A DNA stretch of 5,801 nucleotides, from NCBI GenBank assembly GCA_902461995.1, contig CABQAA010000148.1:1-5801 (forward strand), written 5' to 3'. This stretch comes from an uncultured Oscillospiraceae bacterium (lineage in GTDB: Bacteria; Bacillota; Clostridia; Oscillospirales; Acutalibacteraceae). Below the pieces are notes generated by a model that ran no database searches, was not told the origin of the DNA, and worked only from the letters and a program-made list of their open reading frames with translations. The position numbers and the translations under genes were made by a program. Of the stretch, positions 1 through 5,661 are shown one piece after another. Numbering within the stretch: the first letter of the stretch is position 1; each line of letters begins with the position of its first letter.

Positions 1-523
1 CAAACCCGGATACCGAGAGGTTTTCGATCACGGCCCCGTCGACGGCTGTGCTGCCGGAGGCACGCAGGAGGAAGGCGGGGGCGTTATTATCCCGCAGACT
101 GCCGCCGCCCATGATCTTTGTTTTGTCCATCCCTGCCCCTGTGACGGTCAGGGGCAGGGACTCGTTCAGTTCCAGAAACAGGCCGTTTTCCAGCGTATAG
201 GTGCCTTCACACAGGTAGATCTTCGATTTGGCGGTGACATCGGTGAGCAGGCCGCCGCTTTTCGGAGAATAGAGGGTGGTCCCCTTTTTGTACACAATCG
301 GCGTGATCCCATACCCCGAAAGCTCGGTGAGGACCGCTTCGGGCGTGTCCTTGGCCACGACGATATGGGAGTAGCCGGTGTAAATCCCCCAGTCGGGGGG
401 CGGATCTTCCTGACCCTTGTTCCGCAGCAGCAGCCATCCGGTAAGGACCGCCGCCGTCACCACCAGAGCGGACCCGGCCGCCACCAAGGCTATCCAGCCC
501 TTTTTGGTCATGTGCATCTTCAT
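1..523 (-). CDS. Membrane-anchored beta-helix protein, N-terminal part (cut by window edge)
   Basis: The frame is open from ATG at 523 to the window edge, giving 174 codons with no stop; the C-terminus lies beyond position 1. The start reads MKMHMTKKGW. Residues 9-33 form one long hydrophobic segment (IALVAAGSALVVTAAVLTGWLLL) followed by RNK, which looks like an N-terminal membrane anchor without a clear cleavage site. Residues about 101-174 have the look of the opening turns of a right-handed parallel beta-helix: YLCEGTYTL, then LPLTVTGAG, then IENLSVSGF. That fold is shared by pectate lyases, some glycoside hydrolases and surface adhesins, so enzyme versus binding protein cannot be settled from this fragment. 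A GGGGA sequence 7 nt before the first ATG supports it; in-frame ATGs at 517 and 511 are possible alternatives. It starts 35 bp after the modular surface protein and is very probably in the same operon. Confidence 0.72.
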   Translation of the reverse strand, partial: MKMHMTKKGWIALVAAGSALVVTAAVLTGWLLLRNKGQEDPPPDWGIYTGYSHIVVAKDTPEAVLTELSGYGITPIVYKKGTTLYSPKSGGLLTDVTAKSKIYLCEGTYTLENGLFLELNESLPLTVTGAGMDKTKIMGGGSLRDNNAPAFLLRASGSTAVDGAVIENLSVSGF

Positions 524-558
524 ACAGCGATCCCCATCTTTCTATCCCAAGTCGGATT

Positions 559-3207
559 TCAGATCTCGTCCCGGCGGCGTTTCAGCAGCAGGGCCGCCAT
601 CATGGTGAGTCCTGCGAGACCGAAGCCGGCAGCGGCAAGCGCCGCGTGGCTGTCGATGCCGGTGTCGGGATTGACCTCCAGCGGGACCAGAATCACGGAG
701 TCGTAGCAGCAATAGCCCCAGTTGGCGGTGATTTCCAAGGTGTTCTTGCCGGATTTCAGGGTATACCCCTTTTCCGGAGCCAACGGGACGAGCGCGTTGT
801 TGACCCAGTTTTCGGTGCCGGGTTCGGACGCTTTCCAGACGCCTTTGTTTTCACCCAGATAGGAGGTGAGGTACTGGTCTCCGCCGTTGACGGTGACATA
901 ATCGCATTTGTTGTTGCCGTCGTCAGAAGCGCCGACGATCATCACTTTATAGCGTCCGGAACTGGGAACATACAGATCCATCGCAATCTTCTGATCGAAC
1001 AGGAAGACGTAACCGGTTCCGCCGAAGGACTCGAACAGGGCGCTTTCGTTTATCAGCGCCGTGTTGCCCACGAGCGGGAAGTCTTCCATCTCATACCGCA
1101 GGGTTCCGGGAGCCGCTTTCGGATCCTGGACAAGCGCGTTGATGCCGGCCCGCGCGATCAGCAGACGGGAGAGACCGGTTACCTCGGCCTTTTCCTTGTC
1201 GGACAGGAGCTGATAGGCGGCATAGGCGGCATCCACCGCGTCTTTGTCGGCCATCGTCACGGTGGAGGGGATGGCCGCGATCATCTGGTTGACCTTTTCA
1301 AGAGCCGGGGTCTCCGGCTTCTCGTCTTCGTTGCCCATTTTGACCAGAATCACCTGATCATAGGCGCAGTAGCCCCAGTTGGCGGAGAAAACCAGGGTGT
1401 TCTCCCCCTCGTTAAAGGCGAAGCCCTCCTCCGGAACGGCAGGGATCAGAACATTGTTGACCCAGTTTTCGGTGCCGGGCTGGCACATGGCCCATCCGTA
1501 GGCCGGAGAGGCCGAAGCGGACACGAGCCATTTTTCTCCGGTTCCGTTTATCTGCAGATAATCACAGCGGGCGCCGTTGTTGTCATTGGCGGCCACAACG
1601 TACACGCGGTACCGGTCTGCGGAGGGAACGTGAATCTTCATGGTGAAGCCGCCGTCGCCCAGATAGACGTAGCCCGATCCACTGAAGTTTTGGAAGTTGG
1701 TGCCGTCGGAGGAAATCGAGGTACCCCCCGCGACAATGGCGTGCTCGGCCTCATACACGAGTTTGTTGTCGACCTTGACGGGCTGCTGGGGCTGGTTGAA
1801 TTTGTCGAGTTCCTGGATCTGGTCCAGGGCTTCGAGCAGTTTGTTGTAATTGGTGACTTTGGCCTTTTCAGCGTCGTCCAGAGCGTCGTACCGGTCTTTA
1901 AGCGCCTGGACCTTGTCTTTGTCGGACAGCTGGACCACGGCGGGCAGACGGCCGATGTCGGCCGCGAGCGTCTCGCCGGGGCTGGGCTCCTGATAGGGGA
2001 TGAGCACGACTTTATCGTACGCAGATTTCCCCCAATTGGCGGTGAAGGTCAGGGCGTTTTCGCCTTGGCTGAAGGCAAAGCCGCCGCTGGGAACCGCGGG
2101 CGTCAGGGCGCCGTCGGTATAATTTTCGGTTCCGGGCTGGCAGTCGGCCCACTGGTACGCGGTGCCGCCCGGCAGGGCGATCAGCCAGGAAGCGCCGTCA
2201 TTGATTTTGAAATACTCACACTTATCCCCGGTGTCGGTGCCCGCGCCCGTGACATAGACGAGGTACTGTCCGGCTGTGGGAACGTTGATACGCATGGTAA
2301 AGCCGCCATTCTCGCCGATCTGTACGTAGCCGGTGCCGCTGAAATCTGTAAAATGCTCGTCATCGCTCGAAATTGCAGCGTCGCCGTTGGTGACGCTCAA
2401 TTCGGTTTCGTAAATCAGCTTGTCGCCGTCCGCAGTGGGCTCCTGGATACCGGCCCGCTCGAGTTCCGCGATCTGGTCAAGGGCCACGGTGACTTTGCTG
2501 TAGTTGGTCACCTTGGCCTGTTCATCTGCACCGAGAGCTTCGTAGCGGTCTTTAACGGCGACAAAAGCCGCCTTGTCCGTCAGCTGCACGGTGGAAGGAA
2601 GGAGCTCGATATCAAAGACGAGTTGTTCGCCGTCGGACAGAGTCCACGCCGGCGTGAGAACGATTTTGTCGTAATAAAGATAGCCGCCGTTGTTTTTAGC
2701 GATCCGGATCGTGTTGACGCCGGCCGTCATGTTGACGGACGCTACAGGGGTAAAAACGGCGTTGCCGTTGTCCCAACGATCGAATGCGGCAATCTGCAGA
2801 TCCTGCCAGGCATAGCCCTGTCCCGGCATGACCGCATAATATTCGGTGCCGTTGATATGCACACTGTCGTGCTTCCGGCCGGAGGAATCGACGTTGGCGC
2901 CGATGATCCTAACGGCGTACTGGCCGGCCACCGGCACCTTGATGTTGTAGGTGATGTCGCCTTCGATCACCCGCATGAAGCTGTCGCCGCTGTAACCGGC
3001 CAGCGATTCTTTTTCCGACGCATTCGCCGGATAGACGGAATCGGCCTTGACGGAGTACTGCTCCGCTTCAAACACGAGGCTGCCATCGCTGTACGTCGGA
3101 TTGACGGGGTTGACAGGTTCGTCGGCCATGGTGGAAGGTACAGGAATCAGCAGAAGGGATGCCGCCAGAGCAAGAGTTGCTGCGATCGCCATCAAACGCT
3201 TTTTCAT
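559..3207 (-). CDS. Secreted, wall-anchored protein with four CBM6/35-like modules
   Basis: This is an 882-residue exported protein that most likely binds glycans on the cell surface; no catalytic domain is visible. Residues 1-28 are a signal peptide (MKKR, hydrophobic core, likely cut after STMA). Four related beta-sandwich modules lie at about 44-187, 263-405, 483-624 and 703-843. Each opens with an EAE-like strand (FEAEQ, YETEL, YEAEH, YEMED), the usual opening of CBM6/CBM35-type modules, and closes with a YD.(I/V)(V/I)L strand; the last three share NWG just before it. Three helical spacers of about 50 residues lie between modules (198-250, 416-468, 635-690) with the pattern LPstVqLtDKdaV...Y.aLs..eKAkVTNysKL. 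The C-terminus is a sortase-type signal: NPDTG at 846-850, a hydrophobic stretch, then KRRRDE. ATG overlaps the regulator's stop by one base (TGATG) and has a strong AGGAGG site. The ligand is unknown. Family assignment rests on pattern only and could instead be another CBM-like or adhesin fold. Confidence 0.9.
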   Translation of the reverse strand: MKKRLMAIAATLALAASLLLIPVPSTMADEPVNPVNPTYSDGSLVFEAEQYSVKADSVYPANASEKESLAGYSGDSFMRVIEGDITYNIKVPVAGQYAVRIIGANVDSSGRKHDSVHINGTEYYAVMPGQGYAWQDLQIAAFDRWDNGNAVFTPVASVNMTAGVNTIRIAKNNGGYLYYDKIVLTPAWTLSDGEQLVFDIELLPSTVQLTDKAAFVAVKDRYEALGADEQAKVTNYSKVTVALDQIAELERAGIQEPTADGDKLIYETELSVTNGDAAISSDDEHFTDFSGTGYVQIGENGGFTMRINVPTAGQYLVYVTGAGTDTGDKCEYFKINDGASWLIALPGGTAYQWADCQPGTENYTDGALTPAVPSGGFAFSQGENALTFTANWGKSAYDKVVLIPYQEPSPGETLAADIGRLPAVVQLSDKDKVQALKDRYDALDDAEKAKVTNYNKLLEALDQIQELDKFNQPQQPVKVDNKLVYEAEHAIVAGGTSISSDGTNFQNFSGSGYVYLGDGGFTMKIHVPSADRYRVYVVAANDNNGARCDYLQINGTGEKWLVSASASPAYGWAMCQPGTENWVNNVLIPAVPEEGFAFNEGENTLVFSANWGYCAYDQVILVKMGNEDEKPETPALEKVNQMIAAIPSTVTMADKDAVDAAYAAYQLLSDKEKAEVTGLSRLLIARAGINALVQDPKAAPGTLRYEMEDFPLVGNTALINESALFESFGGTGYVFLFDQKIAMDLYVPSSGRYKVMIVGASDDGNNKCDYVTVNGGDQYLTSYLGENKGVWKASEPGTENWVNNALVPLAPEKGYTLKSGKNTLEITANWGYCCYDSVILVPLEVNPDTGIDSHAALAAAGFGLAGLTMMAALLLKRRRDEI
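562..672 (-). other. Sortase-type cell-wall sorting signal (NPDTG) of the modular protein
   Basis: Residues 846-882 of the modular protein contain NPDTG, a roughly 20-residue hydrophobic segment (AALAAAGFGLAGLTMMAALLL) and a positive tail KRRRDEI. This three-part layout is that of LPXTG-type signals, in which sortase cuts between Thr and Gly and joins the protein to peptidoglycan. The motif has Asn and Asp where the classic one has Leu and any residue; NPxTG variants are known from Clostridia. No sortase gene lies in the window, so a housekeeping enzyme elsewhere would be needed. Confidence 0.75.
679..3078 (-). repeat. Four tandem beta-sandwich modules inside the surface protein
   Basis: Protein-level repeats encoded at about 2647-3078 (A), 1993-2421 (B), 1336-1761 (C) and 679-1101 (D). 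B, C and D are close relatives: they share FSGtGYV or FGGTGYV, C(D/E)Y.(K/Q/T).N, PGTEN(W/Y), AP or AVP..GF/Y, and TANWG or SANWG..YD.V.L. A is the most divergent: it lacks the Cys and PGTEN motifs and has NNGGYLYYD in place of NWG..YD. C and D also share exact DNA stretches (797-822 with 1454-1479; 713-728 with 1370-1385), suggesting a fairly recent duplication or gene conversion. Confidence 0.85.
1138..2616 (-). repeat. Three helical spacer repeats between the modules
   Basis: Encoded at about 2458-2616, 1804-1962 and 1138-1305. The first two are closely alike (DIELLPSTVQLTDKAA... and DIGRLPAVVQLSDKDK..., both with AKVTNY and ALDQI.EL). The third is diverged (AAIPSTVTMADKDAV, AEVTGLSRL). 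The pattern predicts a short helical bundle or hairpin of a type often placed between Ig-like or carbohydrate-binding modules in clostridial surface proteins. The likely role is rigid spacing between binding modules; this is inferred from position and composition only. Confidence 0.75.
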
Positions 3208-4166
3208 CAGGAAATCTGCCTCCTCTTTTCTTCTTCGTGAACAAACAGGGGATTGGCCAGAATCAGGGGATCCGTCTGATCTTTTGTTTGTTCGAGGTCC
3301 AGATATTTGGTGGGTGTATACCCAATAACCCGGCGGAATGCTTTGGAAAAGGACTGGACACTTTCATAGTGGAGCTGCTCGGCGATCTGGGAGACGCTCA
3401 GCTCCCCATATTTCAGAAGCTGCAGCGCCCGCTCGACTTTTTTATAACTGATATACTTCTGCAGGGTGGTTCCGGTCTTTTCTTTAAAGAAATGGGACAA
3501 ATACGTGTAATTATAACCGAGTTTGTCCGCAAGCTGACGGATGCTGCCGATGGTGTCGATGTGTTCCTCCACGTGGCGGATCACCGCGTAAACAGCGGAG
3601 CTGACCGCATTGTGGTAGGAGGATCGCTGCCAGCCCTCGGGTTCATCTGCTTCCCGGGTCGCCAGAATCACGATCTGTTCGCAGTAGTTGCGGATCATGG
3701 CCTGGCTGTAGGCGGCCTTGGAAAAGAATTCATCCATGCAGCGCATGAACGGAATGAGAATGTTGTTGCGGTCCCGGGTGAGCTGGTAGGGAATCCGATC
3801 GTAATAGGCTTTAAGCTCGCCGAGCTCTCCGCCCTCCGCCTCTTCGTTGAAACGGAAACCAATATAGGTATAGCGCAGGATATCCGATTCGTCCGCCTCC
3901 ATGGCGTGCTGATGCCCCATGGAGTTGATGAGGATATCGCCTTCGGTCAGGCGGATTTTCTCGCCGTCGACATAGGAATAGCCCCGCCCGGAGATGACAT
4001 AAGTGATCTCATAGACACTTTGCTCGTGCTCCTCGATTTTAAATCCACGCTCACAGCAGAGCTCTCCGATTTGGTACAAGCTCAGAAATCCGCATCTGAC
4101 CGGATTGGCCCAGAAATCGTTGTCGAAATGAAAATACTTACCCATTCTCTCGGTGCTTGCGTCCAT
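3207..4166 (-). CDS. AraC-family transcriptional regulator with cupin-like sensor domain
   Basis: A 319-residue DNA-binding regulator. Residues about 26-110 look like the cupin-type sugar-sensing half: HEQSVYEITYVISGRGYSY, then IRLTEGDILINSMGHQH. Residues about 188-289 are the paired helix-turn-helix DNA-binding half: first helix pair IRQLADKLGYNYTYLSHFFKE (about 208-228), second LSVSQIAEQLHYESVQSFSKAFRR (about 256-279), ending in the family signature GYTPTKYL. The start at 4166 is chosen because GAGG sits 7 nt before it; an in-frame ATG at 4181 (324 residues) has no such site, and one at 4130 is the next choice. It lies 18 bp after the oxidoreductase stop, and its own TGA overlaps the start of the surface protein by one base, so translation is probably coupled. 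Being inside the operon, it probably regulates its own transcription as well. The inducer is unknown; a sugar or oligosaccharide is the usual case for this architecture. Confidence 0.93.
   Translation of the reverse strand: MDASTERMGKYFHFDNDFWANPVRCGFLSLYQIGELCCERGFKIEEHEQSVYEITYVISGRGYSYVDGEKIRLTEGDILINSMGHQHAMEADESDILRYTYIGFRFNEEAEGGELGELKAYYDRIPYQLTRDRNNILIPFMRCMDEFFSKAAYSQAMIRNYCEQIVILATREADEPEGWQRSSYHNAVSSAVYAVIRHVEEHIDTIGSIRQLADKLGYNYTYLSHFFKEKTGTTLQKYISYKKVERALQLLKYGELSVSQIAEQLHYESVQSFSKAFRRVIGYTPTKYLDLEQTKDQTDPLILANPLFVHEEEKRRQIS
3219..3227 (-). promoter_or_regulatory. Strong ribosome binding site for the modular surface protein
   Basis: AAGAGGAGG lies inside the last codons of the regulator gene, ending 11 nt before the ATG at 3207. 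It is the best Shine-Dalgarno match in the window and supports both the chosen start and independent or coupled initiation at the TGATG overlap. Confidence 0.8.
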
Positions 4167-4173
4167 CTGCCGA

Positions 4174-4177
4174 CCTC
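4174..4177 (-). promoter_or_regulatory. Ribosome binding site that decides the regulator start
   Basis: GAGG lies 7 nt before the ATG at 4166, while the earlier in-frame ATG at 4181 is preceded by no purine-rich site. This favours the 319-residue form of the regulator. Confidence 0.55.
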
Positions 4178-4184
4178 GCATTCG

Positions 4185-5027
4185 TTATGTACAGGGAAGA
4201 GTGATCCACCTGTCGGGGTCCTTCATCGCCTTTTGTCCATATTCCAGAATGGTTACGACCTGCAGGGTTTCCTCCGCACGGACTTTCGGCACGCCGTCCT
4301 TAAAGAACTGCACCAGCTGGCCGATGAACTGCTGATAAAAATCCGAAGCCCCCTGCAGCACCACGGCGTGATCGCCCTCATAGTTGATCGCCAGGCTGAA
4401 ATCGCATTCCCAGCCGAGCTGCGACATGGTGGCGGTCCGCCCGTCGCGGTAGCGCAGGACGAACGCCGGGGTGTTTGCCGTCCCCACAAACATGATTTTT
4501 TCCACTCCCGCGCCCATCAAACAGATGATCGGCTCGAGCTGATGGATGCCGTAGTTGTCGAAATGTCCCGGCCCCCGGCTGTGGATGGCCTCGATGCCTT
4601 CCTTGTTCAGGCCGGTGTATTCTTTGGAAAACCGCAGAGCCGAAGTTGAAAAGAAGGGAGTGTGGCCCTCTTCCGCCATCTTGATGATCCTCAGGGCGGT
4701 TTCCCGGTCGGGCGCAAAGGTTTTGTCGACATAAGTCGGCTTGCCGCTTGCAAGCGGCAGACGGCACAGCTCCTCGTGCATCTCGGCGTTATCCGGAGAG
4801 CTGACGATCAGGCAGTCGCTGCGTTCAATGACCTCTTCGGGGGTGGACAGCCATGTCATGCCCGTCTCTTCACAGCACTGCCGGTTGGATTTGCCGCCGG
4901 GCCGATCCATCTTGGCCCAGGCGTAAGCCACCTCCATTTCGCCGCCCGACGCTTCCCGGATCCAGTTTGGATAATTCTCCGCGTGATACTGGTCAAGAAA
5001 GTAATCGATAAAGCCAATTTTCATCAT
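4185..5027 (-). CDS. Gfo/Idh/MocA-type oxidoreductase, subgroup without a classic GxGxxG
   Basis: A 280-residue cytoplasmic protein, probably an NAD(P)-dependent sugar or polyol dehydrogenase. It opens MMKIGFIDYFLDQYHAENYP, which is a Rossmann-type first strand but lacks the GxGxxG loop. Later landmarks fit the family: IVSSPDNAEMHEEL (about 74-87), GKPTYVDKTFAPD (95-107) standing where EKP normally lies (Lys102 kept), STSALRF (127-133), GHFDNYGIHQLEP (154-166) with the candidate catalytic His162, and a C-terminal helix region FFKDGVPKVRAEETLQVVTILEYGQKA. It is shorter than typical family members (about 330-380). The start at 5027 is chosen because family-like sequence begins there; the frame stays open upstream to 5252, but that start lies before the predicted transcription start. 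The ATG at 5024 is an alternative. Only a GGGGG tract 9 nt upstream resembles a ribosome site. First gene of the operon; substrate unknown. Confidence 0.85.
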   Translation of the reverse strand: MMKIGFIDYFLDQYHAENYPNWIREASGGEMEVAYAWAKMDRPGGKSNRQCCEETGMTWLSTPEEVIERSDCLIVSSPDNAEMHEELCRLPLASGKPTYVDKTFAPDRETALRIIKMAEEGHTPFFSTSALRFSKEYTGLNKEGIEAIHSRGPGHFDNYGIHQLEPIICLMGAGVEKIMFVGTANTPAFVLRYRDGRTATMSQLGWECDFSLAINYEGDHAVVLQGASDFYQQFIGQLVQFFKDGVPKVRAEETLQVVTILEYGQKAMKDPDRWITLPCT

Positions 5028-5228
5028 GGTGTCAGGCCCCCGTTCTGAGATTTGTCGGACATAGAATGACGGACTCGATTTTCGATTTCCGAAAAAACAA
5101 ACCGTTTTTTGAACCCACAAAACCAATCCATCCATTTGGGACAATCCGTTCTGTCGGCAAACTTGGCATCTTTTCCGGAAATCTTCCTGGTTTTTTGATG
5201 GGATATGGTGAATACTGCTACCTTTTCT
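5028..5228 (-). other. Long untranslated leader of the operon (about 200 nt)
   Basis: This stretch separates the predicted transcription start (near 5228) from the oxidoreductase ATG. It is AT-rich compared with the genes. It contains a 7-bp inverted repeat AAAAAAC/GTTTTTT with a 5-nt loop (5092-5110), a perfect 10-bp palindrome TTTCCGGAAA (5172-5181), and on the plus strand CCGGAA-ATC-TTCC(T)GG followed by six T (5175-5196). No known riboswitch signature was recognised. A 45-codon frame from ATG at 5169 to TGA at 5032 ends 4 nt before the oxidoreductase start, but it has no convincing ribosome site. Confidence 0.5.
5092..5110. repeat. A/T-rich inverted repeat in the leader
   Basis: AAAAAAC (5092-5098), spacer AAACC, GTTTTTT (5104-5110). 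The arms match perfectly over 7 bp. It lies about 65 nt before the oxidoreductase ATG on the transcribed strand. It could be an operator half-site pair or a weak attenuator, or it may arise by chance in A/T-rich DNA. Confidence 0.4.
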
Positions 5229-5234
5229 TTTTTC

Positions 5235-5263
5235 ATTATAGGGAATGCCCACACGAAAATCAA
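5235..5263 (-). promoter_or_regulatory. Sigma-A (sigma-70 type) promoter of the operon
   Basis: Reading the minus strand, -35 is TTGATT (5263-5258), the spacer is exactly 17 bp, and -10 is a perfect TATAAT (5240-5235). Transcription should start near 5228. It points at the oxidoreductase gene, lies just before the first gene of the unit, and no other promoter this good was seen in the window. The next three genes follow with gaps of 18 bp, -1 bp and 35 bp, so this single promoter could serve them all. Confidence 0.8.
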
Positions 5264-5327
5264 GGCATCAGATATGGGTTGTTGTGGTCTCAATTTGCGA
5301 GTGGAGAAGTTTTTGATTGGGTAAAAG

Positions 5328-5355
5328 CCAAAATTAACACTAATCAACCCAAAAT
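5328..5355. promoter_or_regulatory. Direct repeat with 21-bp period, candidate AraC-type operator
   Basis: CCAAAAT occurs at 5328-5334 and again at 5349-5355, exactly 21 bp apart, with extra matches on both sides (AA-n-CCAAAAT-n-A). The repeat sits about 65-92 bp upstream of the -35 box, on the same face of the helix two turns apart. AraC-family proteins typically bind direct half-sites at about this spacing, and the operon encodes such a regulator. The match is short and the region is AT-rich, so chance is possible. Confidence 0.4.
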
Positions 5356-5469
5356 AATACATATCCGTAAAGAAGAACAAACTCAAATCGGAACCTGTCC
5401 GTGCCGGCTTGGGAAAGTAGCGAATAGGAATCGGAAGTCATCGGGCGCGGTGTAAGCGGCATCTCACCG

Positions 5470-5620
5470 GGTGGAGTAGCGCTCCGGCCCATCCGCGGTA
5501 TGGCTTCAAAGAAGCCGAGAAGATGAGCGGTCCTCGTTTTGCCGCTTGCCGTCCGGATTTTGAAGCGGCCGTGACAGGAAGGAAAACCGCCGGGCGGCCG
5601 CAGGCAAGAAACGGCGCAAT
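5470..5620. other. GC-rich gene-free stretch with a run of hairpins
   Basis: No convincing gene is seen on either strand. Perfect or near-perfect stems follow one another: GGAG/CTCC (5473-5485), GGCTTC-AAA-GAAGCC (5502-5516), GCCGCTT (5541-5547) with AAGCGGC (5563-5569), and CCGC/GCGG (5587-5597). AGCGG at 5526-5530 can compete for CCGCT at 5542-5546. The run ends at the hairpin terminator. This would fit a small structured RNA or a 3' untranslated region, but no known RNA family was recognised, and GC-rich DNA forms short stems easily. The neighbouring bases 5364-5470 show no clear feature. Confidence 0.25.
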
Positions 5621-5661
5621 AAAACAGCCGGGAGGGACATGCATCCCTGCCCGGCTGTTTT
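5621..5661. terminator. Bidirectional hairpin (Rho-independent) terminator
   Basis: AAAACAGCCGGG plus AGGGA (5621-5637), loop CATGCA, then TCCCT, one bulged G at 5649, and CCCGGCTGTTTT (5650-5661). The stem is 17 bp with a single bulge and is flanked by A4 on one side and T4 on the other, so it can act in both directions. It separates the operon's control region from whatever lies to the right. On the minus strand it would end a transcript coming from beyond 5801; on the plus strand it would end any RNA made from the 5364-5620 stretch. Confidence 0.85.

Noticed and set aside
646..3240. A plus-strand open frame of 864 codons opposite the modular protein
   Set aside because: It is antisense to a protein with a clear signal peptide, repeated modules and sorting signal. 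Its translation is low-complexity, with many FV, GV and RR runs, and has no recognisable domain. Long antisense frames are common opposite GC-rich genes.
3159..4649. A plus-strand open frame of 496 codons opposite the regulator and oxidoreductase
   Set aside because: It spans two real minus-strand genes and their junction, and its translation shows no domain. A frame crossing the gene boundary argues for chance openness.
5032..5169. Small 45-codon leader gene
   Set aside because: It stops just before the oxidoreductase start, which is suggestive, but the ATG has no properly placed ribosome site and the peptide matches nothing known. It is kept only as a note in the leader finding.
5175..5196. 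Plus-strand terminator-like hairpin with six T inside the leader
   Set aside because: The stem is short and bulged, and no plus-strand gene lies upstream for it to end. It was not listed as a terminator.
5028..5252. N-terminal extension of the oxidoreductase by 75 residues (start at 5252)
   Set aside because: The start lies upstream of the predicted transcription start near 5228 and within the promoter spacer. The extra residues do not resemble the family, while MMKIGFIDYF at 5027 is where family-like sequence begins.
5066..5455. A plus-strand frame of 129 codons over the control region
   Set aside because: It overlaps the operon promoter and the AT-rich leader, lacks a ribosome site and shows no recognisable sequence.
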